Assembly (NCBI GenBank): GCA_021846515.1
Contig: JAJZWU010000014.1
Location: 1 to 49,385, forward strand
Direction: 5' to 3'
Origin: Actinomycetes bacterium
GTDB lineage: Bacteria > Actinomycetota > Acidimicrobiia > Acidimicrobiales > JAMCPL01
Length of the DNA stretch: 49,385 nt
The position numbers and the translations under genes were made by a program. Numbering within the stretch: the stretch's first letter is position 1; every line of letters begins with the position of its first letter. The notes beneath the pieces were generated by a model. It was given only the letters and a program-made list of their open reading frames with translations. It did no database searches and was not told the origin of the DNA. Positions 22,207 through 30,333 of this stretch are shown piece after piece.

Positions 22207-23595
22207 ATGTCGAACTCGCGACAAAAACCAATGGTCGTCATTGCCGGGCGTCCCAATGTGGGCAAATCGACTCTCATTAACAGGATTATCGGACGCAGGG
22301 TCGCAGTAGTGGAGGATACTCCAGGAGTCACCAGAGACAGATTGGAGATGGAAGGTGAATGGCTGGGAACCCACTTCATACTCGTAGATACCGGTGGATG
22401 GCAATCATCGGCTGATGGTCTGCAGGGTAAGGTATTCAAAGAGGCCAGAAGGGCCATTGAGTGCGCAGACGCAGTTGTGGTAGTAGCTGACGTATCTGTG
22501 GGAATTACCGACGACGATATGGAGATAGCTCGCCATGTCAGACGTCTGGGTAAGCCTGCGTTGCTTGTAGCCAATAAATCGGATAATGCCCGTAGGGATA
22601 TGGATGCCTGGGAAATGCTCTCACTGGGCTTGGGCGATCCTATCCCGTTAAGTGCGCTACACGGCAGGAGAGTAGACGACCTTCTCGATGCAATAGTCAA
22701 GATTATCGACAACAGTATTCTTGGCCATGATATTGAGCGTTCAAACCATAAACTGAAAGGAGAAACCATGACACTAGCTGACACTGCAGAAACCGGCAGA
22801 TCGGAAGAGATACCGGGTGAAAATCACCCCAGGATAGCAATAGCAGGACGTCCGAATGTAGGTAAGTCCACCCTGTTCAATCTCTTGATTGGTGAAGACC
22901 GTTCAATAGTACACGACATGCCCGGCACCACCCGGGATGCTGTCGATACATTGGTAGAGACTGATCACGGTACGTTCTGTTTCATCGACACTGCAGGCAT
23001 GCGTCACAAAGATTCCAAGGGGGGTAGGGTAGAACACTTTTCCGTATTGCGTTCATTGGATGCTATTGACAGCGCTGATCTTGTACTTATGCTAATAGAT
23101 GCAACTGAGGGCATTACCCGTCAGGACCAGCGTATAGTTGAGCGGGCAGCACAATCGGGAAGCCCTGTAATAGTTATAGTAAACAAGTGGGACATCGTGG
23201 CGCATGACACGCGAGACGACTTGATAAATGGCATCAAAGATCAGCTGGCATTTCTTGGAGATCCCCGTATTGTAAGAGTTAGCGCCAAGACAGGGCTGGG
23301 GGTACAAAAGATATTTCCTGCTATTCAGGAGGCACTTTCTGTATACCATCAGCGCATCCCTACCGGAGAGCTAAACCGTGCTCTCAGACTGATTCAAGAG
23401 AAGCAGGTAGCGCCCGGTGGGGCAAGGATAAAGTTTATTGTGCAGGGAGCCGTTGATCCACCAACTTTTGTGCTGTTTGCCACCAAGAGACTACCTGCTA
23501 CATACCTGCGGTTTGTGGAGGGCAAATTAAAAGAACAATTCGGGCTTGAGCGTACTCCCATCAAGCTTAAAGTCCATACAGGCGCTGGAAAATAG
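22207..23595 (+). CDS. der: Ribosome-associated GTPase Der (EngA)
   Basis: Der is a double GTPase needed for 50S subunit maturation. The 462-residue protein has two P-loops, GRPNVGKST near residues 14 and 214, each followed by DTxG and NKxD motifs (NKSD and NKWD), and a C-terminal KH-like domain. The start is the ATG at 22207, not the TTG at 22186, since homology begins at residue 9 and a -10 box sits 7 nt before it. Inside the linker between the two GTPase domains, AAAGGAGA (22756-22763) precedes an in-frame ATG at 22768, which could start a shorter product. In Mycobacterium, der follows cmk; here it lies far from cmk. Confidence 0.96.
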   Translation: MSNSRQKPMVVIAGRPNVGKSTLINRIIGRRVAVVEDTPGVTRDRLEMEGEWLGTHFILVDTGGWQSSADGLQGKVFKEARRAIECADAVVVVADVSVGITDDDMEIARHVRRLGKPALLVANKSDNARRDMDAWEMLSLGLGDPIPLSALHGRRVDDLLDAIVKIIDNSILGHDIERSNHKLKGETMTLADTAETGRSEEIPGENHPRIAIAGRPNVGKSTLFNLLIGEDRSIVHDMPGTTRDAVDTLVETDHGTFCFIDTAGMRHKDSKGGRVEHFSVLRSLDAIDSADLVLMLIDATEGITRQDQRIVERAAQSGSPVIVIVNKWDIVAHDTRDDLINGIKDQLAFLGDPRIVRVSAKTGLGVQKIFPAIQEALSVYHQRIPTGELNRALRLIQEKQVAPGGARIKFIVQGAVDPPTFVLFATKRLPATYLRFVEGKLKEQFGLERTPIKLKVHTGAGK

Positions 23596-23694
23596 GAGAT
23601 TAGATTCTATGTATAGTTGTGTAGTAATCATTAGATACCCGGGTAGTAGAGGTGTGAGACAATACCTGGGTAGGTAGCGGACGGGAAGATCGCA

Positions 23695-23892
23695 ATGGCG
23701 TGGTGTGAAGAATGCAGTCGGCATATCGATGATGATGAACTGGGTGACGATGGCGAGTGTCCTGATTGTAGTTCGATTACCCTGGCACGCAGACCGATCC
23801 CGTGGCACTTCAAACTACTGATTGTGGCTACGGTGATATACTTGGGATACAGAACATTCCAGGGGGTCACCTGGGTATTGCATCACGTATAA
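23695..23892 (+). CDS. Small zinc-ribbon membrane protein
   Basis: The 65-residue product begins with a CxxC...CxxC zinc ribbon (MAWCEECSRHIDDDE...CPDCSS), followed by a basic linker and one transmembrane helix (about 40-58). No function is known to me. The ATG has GGGAAGA about 6 nt upstream. It sits 99 nt after der in the same direction and before the convergent AsnC-domain gene. Short CxxC-TM proteins of this type often bind metal at the membrane face, but that is inference. Confidence 0.75.
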   Translation: MAWCEECSRHIDDDELGDDGECPDCSSITLARRPIPWHFKLLIVATVIYLGYRTFQGVTWVLHHV

Positions 23893-23939
23893 TGCTTAAC
23901 ACAGTGCTTATCGTGTAACGGCTTTATTAAGCTTTTATC

Positions 23940-24176
23940 TCAGAGATTAACCACTGGGCAGGTTGTAGTCCGGGTAATGCCGTCAATAAGTTGTATTTTA
24001 CTTACCACCAGGCGCCCAAGCTCGTCAACCGATTCAGATTCTGCTTTAACTACTACATCATAAGGGCCAGTGACGTCATCTGCCAGTATGACACCCTCTA
24101 CGAACTTGGCCTGTTGCGCCACAGTGGCTGCCTTACCTACCTCGGTCTGTATGAGGATGTAAGCACTTACTGTCAT
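23940..24176 (-). CDS. Stand-alone AsnC/Lrp ligand-binding (RAM) domain protein
   Basis: This 78-residue protein is only the C-terminal effector-binding domain of Lrp/AsnC regulators. It starts MTVSAYILIQTEVGKA, has the glycine-containing turn DDVTGPYDVVVKAE and ends with a typical TRTTTCPVV strand. It lacks a DNA-binding domain. Stand-alone RAM proteins are common in actinobacteria and form oligomeric rings binding amino acids; the ligand here is unknown. AAAGGAG lies 8 nt before the ATG. The gene is divergent from the first MFS transporter. Confidence 0.9.
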   Translation of the reverse strand: MTVSAYILIQTEVGKAATVAQQAKFVEGVILADDVTGPYDVVVKAESESVDELGRLVVSKIQLIDGITRTTTCPVVNL

Positions 24177-24305
24177 TCTTTCTGCTCCTTTGCTATCATT
24201 GTCTTGAAATGGTTCTCATCTGTCCAACAGTTCCAATAGTTATAGTGTAGCTACTATTTGCCTTGAAATTAACAGACCGACCAATATATAGCTTAGCATT
24301 GCATT

Positions 24306-25787
24306 GTGACCAGTTCGCATAGACGTCGTCGTAACCTGCGCCCATCGGTGGTCTACACACGTGTCATCGCGCAATTACGCAATTCAATATCTGCACTTTT
24401 TGATCAGAGCCAGCCTTTTGGCAGGCTGGCCATGGTCCATGTGTTTTCCATTGCGGGTGATGCCATGGTTACTATATCGTTGGCAGGGTCTCTGTTCTTT
24501 TCCATATCCCCGAACGCAGCCAAGGGTAAGATTATTCTCTATTTACTCGTGACTATGGCGCCTTTTGCTATTGTCGCTCCAATACTCGGCCCGCTTGTCG
24601 ATCGTTCGACCAACGTTCGCCGGGCAATTGTTGCATTATCTACAGGTGGAAGAGCATTGCTGTGTTTTCTTATGGCCAGCAACCTACATAGCCTGGCGCT
24701 CTTTCCGGAGGCATTCAGTATTCTGGTCCTGTCGCGACTCTACATGGTTACCAAATCTACACTTGTCCCCGTGCTCACCTCCGATCAATACTCCACCTCC
24801 GAACACCAGCAATCCTCCTCTGGACATGGCCAAAGCGACGACTCCGCTCCAAGGGTTGAAGGAGCGACACCAAGCTATCACGAAGGGCTTGCTACCCGTA
24901 ATGCTCAGTTGTCGTTACTTGCCTCATTGGCTGGCACCCTGGGTTCATCCCTTGCTGTAGGCATCTTAAAGGGTGTGGGAGCTTCATGGGTACTTCGGGT
25001 GGACATGCTGGTCTATGTTGGAGGTATGGTAGCCGGGCTGAGACTACCGCGTTATATCGGCAGAATACGACCAAGGCAACACCAATCCGGTACTCATGTG
25101 GAATCATCCGGCCATGAAGATTTTAATGAGGATGATCGCCAGACGAAACATCTTCACGGACATGCAGAAGGGGTAAACGCTGCTCGCCAATCACTGTGGA
25201 TGAAGGCATTCGTTGATCCTGAAGTACTGCTTGGGCTAAACGTGATGTCTATCCTAAGAGCCCTGGTAGGGTTCCTCGTTTTCTTGATAGCGTTTGGTTT
25301 GCGCAGGGAGCATGCGTCCATGTTTTGGTACGGCTACGCGCTTGTAGCTTCGGGAGCCGGGTCGTTGATCGGCATTTTGCTGGTACCACGGCTCAGAAAG
25401 AGAATAAGTGAACAATCATTACTCACTGCAGCTGTGTGGCTTGTAATGATAGGCGCCGGTATAACTGCTGTGTTTGGGAGCGTTGTTGCACAGGGTATAC
25501 TGGCGTTTACACTTGGCCTGGGGTCATCGGGAGCTCAGCCTGCATTTGATGCTATTGTCCAGAGATTGGTACCGCCAGTCCAGCAGGGGCGAGCATTTGC
25601 AAGATTCCAGACAAGACTTCAACTCAGTTGGGTGCTTGGCAGTTTGATATCGGTAATGGTTGCCATCCCCTTTGTATCCGGGGACATTATTGTAGCTTCT
25701 GTGGCAGGGGTAAGCGGGCTTTTTTACTTGGCAGGAAGATACGGCAGTAGTCAGCGATTAAGCAGTGGAGATTATGGCGGCAGATAA
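24306..25787 (+). CDS. MFS transporter with hydrophilic loop insertions
   Basis: This 493-residue membrane protein has about ten to twelve hydrophobic segments in the arrangement of the major facilitator superfamily and a GPLVDRSTNVRR loop between helices 2 and 3. Substrate unknown. Two hydrophilic, His/Ser/Gln/Asp-rich stretches interrupt it, at nt about 24774-24885 and 25060-25185; the second contains many His residues and lies in the central cytoplasmic loop. The start is GTG 24306, with a TAGCAT -10-like box 6 nt upstream and no ribosome site. Its end overlaps the second MFS gene, so the two may work together or be regulated together. Confidence 0.85.
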   Translation: MTSSHRRRRNLRPSVVYTRVIAQLRNSISALFDQSQPFGRLAMVHVFSIAGDAMVTISLAGSLFFSISPNAAKGKIILYLLVTMAPFAIVAPILGPLVDRSTNVRRAIVALSTGGRALLCFLMASNLHSLALFPEAFSILVLSRLYMVTKSTLVPVLTSDQYSTSEHQQSSSGHGQSDDSAPRVEGATPSYHEGLATRNAQLSLLASLAGTLGSSLAVGILKGVGASWVLRVDMLVYVGGMVAGLRLPRYIGRIRPRQHQSGTHVESSGHEDFNEDDRQTKHLHGHAEGVNAARQSLWMKAFVDPEVLLGLNVMSILRALVGFLVFLIAFGLRREHASMFWYGYALVASGAGSLIGILLVPRLRKRISEQSLLTAAVWLVMIGAGITAVFGSVVAQGILAFTLGLGSSGAQPAFDAIVQRLVPPVQQGRAFARFQTRLQLSWVLGSLISVMVAIPFVSGDIIVASVAGVSGLFYLAGRYGSSQRLSSGDYGGR

Positions 25788-27069
25788 GCCCACAAGTACC
25801 GCATTTCACTCCTGGAAAGACGTTGTCGTTATAGGACCGGCATTAGCTGCAGCAACTGCCGGCATAGGTCAGTTTGGGATTACTGCAGGATTGGCACTTG
25901 TAGCCAAGGGGTTTGGTAAACCATACAACGGCCACTCCATTACCGCTATTGCCGGGCTGTCTGCGACATCATTGGGAATCGGGCTTGCCATTATACGGCT
26001 GTCATCGCTTCTTGCATTACCGCTGGCATCTATAGCCGACAGGCGCGGGCGGCGTCAAGTCATCTTGGCATGTACTGCTGTCGGTTTGGTCGTTACCGCC
26101 CTGGCAGGCGCATCACCATCTTACTGGATATTTGTAGTAATATTCGCTGCCGGTCGCCCATTACTCAGTGCTACCACCTCTATTGCCCAGGTAATAGCAT
26201 CGGAGGAGACCTCCTCACAGGATCGTGCCAAGGCCATAGCGATGGTAGCTGCCGGATATGCTATGGGTGCCGGCATAATAGCTATCTTTAATGATGTTGC
26301 GTCAAAGGTAATTGGATTCAGATGGCTATTTTTTGTCGCGTTGGTGCCACTGATTGCATTACCGTTTATTGCCCGCATGATAGAAGAACCCAGAAGGTTC
26401 TTGGATAGAGCGTCCTACGCAACTATGTCCGGCACAACGACTCCCGGTACAAAGCCAACACGTAGCTCGGCCATAAGGGCACTTTCATCGCAGTACCGCA
26501 CAAGGCTGCTAATTGTTCTCGCTCTCTCGTTTGCAGTTTCCTGGCTAACGGGTCCGGCTGATACTTTTGTCTTTCTCTATGCTGAGTCCTTCTTGCATAT
26601 GGCTGTTTCAAGCGTTACGGTACTGATTCTTATTGCAGGAATAATTGGTTTGGCTGGGTTGCTTACAGGAAGGTGGCTGGCAGATCATATAGGGCGTAGA
26701 GTCACCTCCATGATGGCGCTTATCGCAATGGCCGGTTTTGGAATACTTATCTACACTGGAACCAAGTTTGGCATGGCAACCGGTTACGAGATGGCAATAT
26801 TTTCAGGTGGCATGTTTTCTGCGCCGGCAGGTACATTTATCCTTGAACAGTTTCCAACTTCTATACGCGCGGCTGTGTCTGGTTGGCAGGTTGCATCAGG
26901 AGTTATTGGTGCGGCGGCGGGGTTATTCGTCTTTGGTATCGTGGCTCATATAGGTCATCGATTTCCTATAGCTGCCTATATGCTATTTCCGGGTGTAGCG
27001 GTAATGGCTCTTTTATTTTTGCTCTTACGGGAGACTAAGGGAAAGGAACCGGAGGAATTATGGGGATAG
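25774..27069 (+). CDS. MFS transporter, sugar/organic-anion type
   Basis: This is a 431-residue major facilitator with twelve predicted helices. The signature DRRGRRQV occurs between helices 2 and 3, and the corresponding DHIGRRVTS in the second half. EEPRRF ends the first half and a RETKGKEPEE C-terminus resembles the sugar porter family. Substrate unknown. The ATG at 25774 lies inside the end of the preceding MFS gene (14-bp overlap); a GTG at 25765 is an alternative. Its stop overlaps the sigma-factor start by 10 bp, so all three genes are probably one translationally coupled unit. Confidence 0.88.
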   Translation: MAADKPTSTAFHSWKDVVVIGPALAAATAGIGQFGITAGLALVAKGFGKPYNGHSITAIAGLSATSLGIGLAIIRLSSLLALPLASIADRRGRRQVILACTAVGLVVTALAGASPSYWIFVVIFAAGRPLLSATTSIAQVIASEETSSQDRAKAIAMVAAGYAMGAGIIAIFNDVASKVIGFRWLFFVALVPLIALPFIARMIEEPRRFLDRASYATMSGTTTPGTKPTRSSAIRALSSQYRTRLLIVLALSFAVSWLTGPADTFVFLYAESFLHMAVSSVTVLILIAGIIGLAGLLTGRWLADHIGRRVTSMMALIAMAGFGILIYTGTKFGMATGYEMAIFSGGMFSAPAGTFILEQFPTSIRAAVSGWQVASGVIGAAAGLFVFGIVAHIGHRFPIAAYMLFPGVAVMALLFLLLRETKGKEPEELWG

Positions 27070-27896
27070 ACGGGTTTAAGGTAAAGACTGGCTCGCAACG
27101 ATTTGCCCTGGCTGTCTCGGATGAACTACCAGGGCTCTACCGGTATGCTCACTCAATTACAGGCAACGAGGCAGAAGCAGAGGATCTTGTGGGTGAAACT
27201 ATAGTACGAGCGCTTGAACGTGGGTCGCAATATCGAGGTGAAGCATCCCTTAGGACATGGCTTCACCACGTCCTCCACAATTTAGCGATCGATAGAGTCC
27301 GCCATCATGCTCACGAGCTGGACGTTGAAGAAGTAGAAACTCTCTGGCACGATGACTCTTACAGTGTCGACCCAACGGTAGTTGCCGAGCGTGTAGAGTC
27401 AATAGAGGAACTTCACGAAGCACTTATCCACCTACCGTACCATTACCGCAGTGCTGTCGTTCTCCATGATGCTGAAGGGTTTTCCGCAAATGAAATTGCA
27501 GCCATTCTGGATATATCGGTGCCTGCCGTCAAGCAACGTATCCGCCGAGGAAGAATGATGCTGGTCAGTGCTTTGTCGCAGCAGAAGGAACGCCAGATAG
27601 CAAATACCGGTATTCCTCTTAATTGCTGGGATGCTCGTGAGCAGGTATCGAGCTACATAGACGACGAATTAGACCCGTTACAACGTAGCGTATTGGAGTC
27701 TCATCTTGCCGGATGTGCCACCTGTCCGCCACTCTACCAGTCTCTCGTCGGTACTACCGCATCGCTTGGATTGCTTCACGACCCCGACAGCGTGATCCCA
27801 GATACCTTGGCTCATCAGGTGCGCCACTATCTTAAAACAGAAGAACCAGAACAGGAGATTGACGATCAAGGTATCGGCCCATCCAGGAAAGAATAG
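27060..27896 (+). CDS. ECF-type sigma factor fused to an anti-sigma-like zinc finger
   Basis: Residues about 15-80 form sigma region 2 (LPGLYRYAHSITGNEAEAED ... SLRTWLHHVLHNLAIDRVR). Residues about 115-170 form region 4 with the helix-turn-helix FSANEIAAILDISVPAVKQRI. A further domain of about 45 residues begins at CWDAREQVSSYIDDELDP and contains HLAGCATC, the Hx3Cx2C pattern of zinc-binding anti-sigma (ZAS) domains. Normally that domain is in a separate anti-sigma protein, so the sequence looks like a sigma factor with built-in control. GGAGGAATT precedes the ATG, inside the end of the MFS gene. The tail of about 35 residues is acidic and variable. Confidence 0.88.
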   Translation: MGIDGFKVKTGSQRFALAVSDELPGLYRYAHSITGNEAEAEDLVGETIVRALERGSQYRGEASLRTWLHHVLHNLAIDRVRHHAHELDVEEVETLWHDDSYSVDPTVVAERVESIEELHEALIHLPYHYRSAVVLHDAEGFSANEIAAILDISVPAVKQRIRRGRMMLVSALSQQKERQIANTGIPLNCWDAREQVSSYIDDELDPLQRSVLESHLAGCATCPPLYQSLVGTTASLGLLHDPDSVIPDTLAHQVRHYLKTEEPEQEIDDQGIGPSRKE

Positions 27897-27999
27897 AATA
27901 TTTTTCAAATTCCTGTATCCTTTTTTCTGCCTCATCCGTCTATGAAGTATTAAGTAGTTAAGAGCGACTAGCTCAGGGAAGAAGAAAGGAGAACATGTG

Positions 28000-28254
28000 A
28001 TGAACTTGAATATGGGAAGGATAGATAGGGTATTACGTCTAATCGTGGCAGCGGGAGCTGTTGTAGGCAGTGGCATACTCGGCTTTAGTACTGGCTGGGG
28101 AATTGTGTTGCTTATAGTTGCAGTTGTTATGCTGGCTACATCGGCAAGTGGATACTGTCCGCTATACAGCCTATTCGGTATTGATACTACTGGTGATGCC
28201 GACTCCACAACCAATAGGCATCGGACGCTGCACCTACACCACCGGGCAATTTAA
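28000..28254 (+). CDS. DUF2892 (YgaP-like) small membrane protein
   Basis: The 84-residue product begins MNLNMGRIDRVLRLIVAAG, contains two close hydrophobic segments and has the family ending ASGYCPLYSLFGIDT. DUF2892 proteins resemble the membrane domain of YgaP, where a rhodanese domain is often attached; none is attached here. The conserved cysteine in GYCPLY is present. The ATG at 28000 is preferred because AAAGGAGA (27985-27992) lies 7 nt upstream. A hydrophilic His/Arg tail follows the domain. A terminator follows at 28283. Confidence 0.88.
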   Translation: MNLNMGRIDRVLRLIVAAGAVVGSGILGFSTGWGIVLLIVAVVMLATSASGYCPLYSLFGIDTTGDADSTTNRHRTLHLHHRAI

Positions 28255-28282
28255 ATAATTATAAGAGTAGCGAGACCATGAG

Positions 28283-28314
28283 AGTATCACCTTGGAGGGA
28301 GAGGTGGTACTTTT
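28283..28314 (+). terminator. Rho-independent terminator after the DUF2892 gene
   Basis: AGTATCACCT (28283-28292) pairs with AGGTGGTACT (28302-28311), with one G-U pair and a 9-nt loop, followed by a short T-run (TTTT, 28311-28314). Partial pairing extends outward (ATGA/TCAT). It lies between the DUF2892 gene and the convergent msrA end. Confidence 0.75.
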
Positions 28315-28350
28315 CATGATTAGGCAGGGTTAATGGTTTCCGTATAAGTT

Positions 28351-28848
28351 TTAAGTGTTCACGATAGGTTGTTTGCTACGAATGTAATGGCAGGTATACC
28401 CTCCTGGACTTTTTTGAAGATAATCTTGGTGATATATTTCTGCACGATAGAACTTGGAAAAAGGTTCAAGCGTTGTAACTACTTGATTTTTGTATAGTCC
28501 TGAAGCATTCACTTTTTCTATCATAGACTCAGCTACTTTGAGCTCTTCCTTGTCCTGGTAAAATATGGCTGACCGATAACTGGAACCTATATCGTTTCCT
28601 TGCCTATTCTTGGTTGTCGGGTCATGAATTCGAAAGAAAAAATCCAAAATGCTCATGTAATTTGTCTTAGTGTCGTCATAAGTTATCTTCAGTGCTTCAG
28701 CATGGCCGGGGTGATTTTCATAAGTTGGGTTATCGTTTATTCCGCCACTATATCCTACCTCCGTATCGATGACTCCCGGCTGATCGCGAAATAATTCCTC
28801 CATTCCCCAGAAGCAGCCCCCGGCAACGTAAGCAGTTCTATTGGCCAT
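28351..28848 (-). CDS. msrA: Peptide-methionine (S)-S-oxide reductase
   Basis: MsrA repairs the S-epimer of methionine sulfoxide in proteins and free methionine. The 165-residue protein has catalytic Cys12 in GGCFWG, the E-x-x-F region, and the C-terminal [19 protein letters not shown] with a conserved tyrosine. Its length is normal for the short bacterial form. The ATG directly follows the msrB stop, with AGGACA about 7 nt upstream, so both are co-transcribed from the msrB promoter. Confidence 0.96.
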   Translation of the reverse strand: MANRTAYVAGGCFWGMEELFRDQPGVIDTEVGYSGGINDNPTYENHPGHAEALKITYDDTKTNYMSILDFFFRIHDPTTKNRQGNDIGSSYRSAIFYQDKEELKVAESMIEKVNASGLYKNQVVTTLEPFSKFYRAEIYHQDYLQKSPGGYTCHYIRSKQPIVNT

Positions 28849-29226
28849 CTATTTGTCCTGTGCAGTTTGCCGAAAGTCCAAGCAGGCAGAATTGATACAA
28901 TATCTCTTCCCGGTCTTGTCTCTAGGGCCATCATCAAAAAGATGACCAAGATGGGCTTTGCATGTGGCGCATAATACCTCAGTCCTTACCATCCCATGAG
29001 ATAAATCTTCTCGCGAGATGACACTATCAGTATCTGCAGGTTTTGTAAAGCTTGGCCAGCCTGTCTGGCTATCATATTTAGTATCGCTTTTGAATAAGAT
29101 CAGTCCGCAGTTTTTACATCTAAAGTCACCTTGGCGCTTTTCATGTAAAAGTTCACCCGAAAAGGGGGGTTCAGTTGCTCCCTCAAACATGATACGCCTC
29201 TCAAAATCCGTTAAATGCTCGTTCAT
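28849..29226 (-). CDS. msrB: Peptide-methionine (R)-S-oxide reductase
   Basis: MsrB reduces the R-epimer of methionine sulfoxide. The 125-residue sequence has structural zinc cysteines C37, C40, C86 and C89 (CKNC and CATC), SGWPSF-like SQTGWPSF, and catalytic Cys110 in GKRYCINSACLDF. It is the first gene of the msrB-msrA pair. No ribosome site precedes the ATG; instead TATAAT (29235-29240 on the minus strand) lies 8 nt before it. Confidence 0.96.
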   Translation of the reverse strand: MNEHLTDFERRIMFEGATEPPFSGELLHEKRQGDFRCKNCGLILFKSDTKYDSQTGWPSFTKPADTDSVISREDLSHGMVRTEVLCATCKAHLGHLFDDGPRDKTGKRYCINSACLDFRQTAQDK

Positions 29227-29240
29227 ATAATCTAATTATA
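29227..29240 (-). promoter_or_regulatory. -10 box 8 nt before msrB (leaderless arrangement)
   Basis: On the minus strand a perfect TATAAT occupies 29240-29235 and is followed by 8 nt and the msrB ATG at 29226. No Shine-Dalgarno sequence fits between them. No convincing -35 box is visible. Confidence 0.55.
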
Positions 29241-29405
29241 CCGGTATATATGAATATCCTATCTGTACGGTGATGATTTGAGCTAATCAATGTTTTTATT
29301 GCGCAAAGAGGTATTGATCAATCATTTCCCCGGAGACATCAAAAGAAAGAGCTGACTCGTTTGCAATATACCGCATAGGTCATATTACACTGGGGTATAC
29401 ATACT

Positions 29406-30203
29406 ATGGATGATTACGCCGCCAACTCAGACAAGAATAAAGTTTGGCTAATCGACTTGGACGGAGTCGTATGGCTGGCCGGAGAGCCAATAGATGGAGT
29501 AGGCCAGGCGGTCAATATGATTAGGGAATCTGGGAAAAGCGTCATCTTCGTTACCAATAACTCCGGTCCCAATAAAGATACCTTTATGGCCAGATTGCAC
29601 AGAGCCGATATAGAGGCTGACCGGCAGGATATAGTAAGTGCGTCCGATGCAGCCGCCAGTCTTCTTGAGCAGGGAGAGGATGTCTATCTATGGGGAGAGG
29701 ATGGTCTGGTGGAAGCTGTAGAAGCCAGGGAAGCGCATATAGTTGAAAATCCGGACAAGGCTACCACCGTAGTAATTGGCTGGAGTACTTACTTTGATTT
29801 TGATCGGCTTGCCAGGGTATCCAGCGCAATCAGCAACGGAGCGAGATATATTGGAGCAAACGAGGATCCTACCCACCCGACTCCACACGGTTTGCTTCCG
29901 GGTACTGGCGCATTACTGGCCGCTGTATCGGCAGCCAGCCATACGCAGCCAATTATAGCCGGAAAGCCCCATGATCCCATGGTTCGGCTGGTTCGAAGCA
30001 GGGCAACTGGGGGATTGGAACTGGTTGTAGGTGATAGGCCATCTACCGATGGCCTGTTTGCTGCAAAGCTTGGACTGCCATTTGGACTTGTCGCTTCAGA
30101 TGCGACCGCCAAAGAGGGAGACAGGCAGGGCGTGAATCCACAGTATAACGCCGGTAGCCTGCTGGAAATCGTCAGACTGATACTTATGGATGGCGCCGTA
30201 TAG
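29406..30203 (+). CDS. HAD-superfamily phosphatase, NagD/IIA type
   Basis: This 265-residue cytoplasmic phosphatase has nucleophile Asp17 and acid/base Asp19 in WLIDLDGVVW, FVTNNSGPN as motif II, the lysine in AGKPHDPM and a GDRPSTDG motif IV. The gene lies just before tlyA-nadK-recN as Rv1692 does in Mycobacterium, where the product is reported as a glycerol-3-phosphate phosphatase; that activity is inferred here from position and family. No ribosome site is seen before the ATG. TATACA at 29396 and TTGCAA at 29371 are possible promoter parts. Confidence 0.9.
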   Translation: MDDYAANSDKNKVWLIDLDGVVWLAGEPIDGVGQAVNMIRESGKSVIFVTNNSGPNKDTFMARLHRADIEADRQDIVSASDAAASLLEQGEDVYLWGEDGLVEAVEAREAHIVENPDKATTVVIGWSTYFDFDRLARVSSAISNGARYIGANEDPTHPTPHGLLPGTGALLAAVSAASHTQPIIAGKPHDPMVRLVRSRATGGLELVVGDRPSTDGLFAAKLGLPFGLVASDATAKEGDRQGVNPQYNAGSLLEIVRLILMDGAV

Positions 30204-30296
30204 CACGAGAATAGTTTGAACCGATGGAATCGCAATCCCCGTCATCAACGGTGGAGGATGAATGTCATCGAAACGAGAACGATTTGAAAAATCAAT

Positions 30297-30333
30297 TTGA
30301 AAAAACAACGTCATTGGTGTAAAATATTTTTCT
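30297..30333 (+). promoter_or_regulatory. Promoter of the histone-like gene, leaderless
   Basis: TTGAAA (30297-30302) and TAAAAT (30320-30325) are separated by 17 bp. The ATG at 30334 follows after 8 nt, so transcription should begin at or next to the start codon. This is the clearest such promoter in the window because both boxes are good. Confidence 0.65.

Noticed and set aside
24306-27069. The two overlapping MFS genes as one frameshifted gene
   Set aside because: Each encodes a complete transporter with its own N- and C-terminal halves and different sequence signatures.
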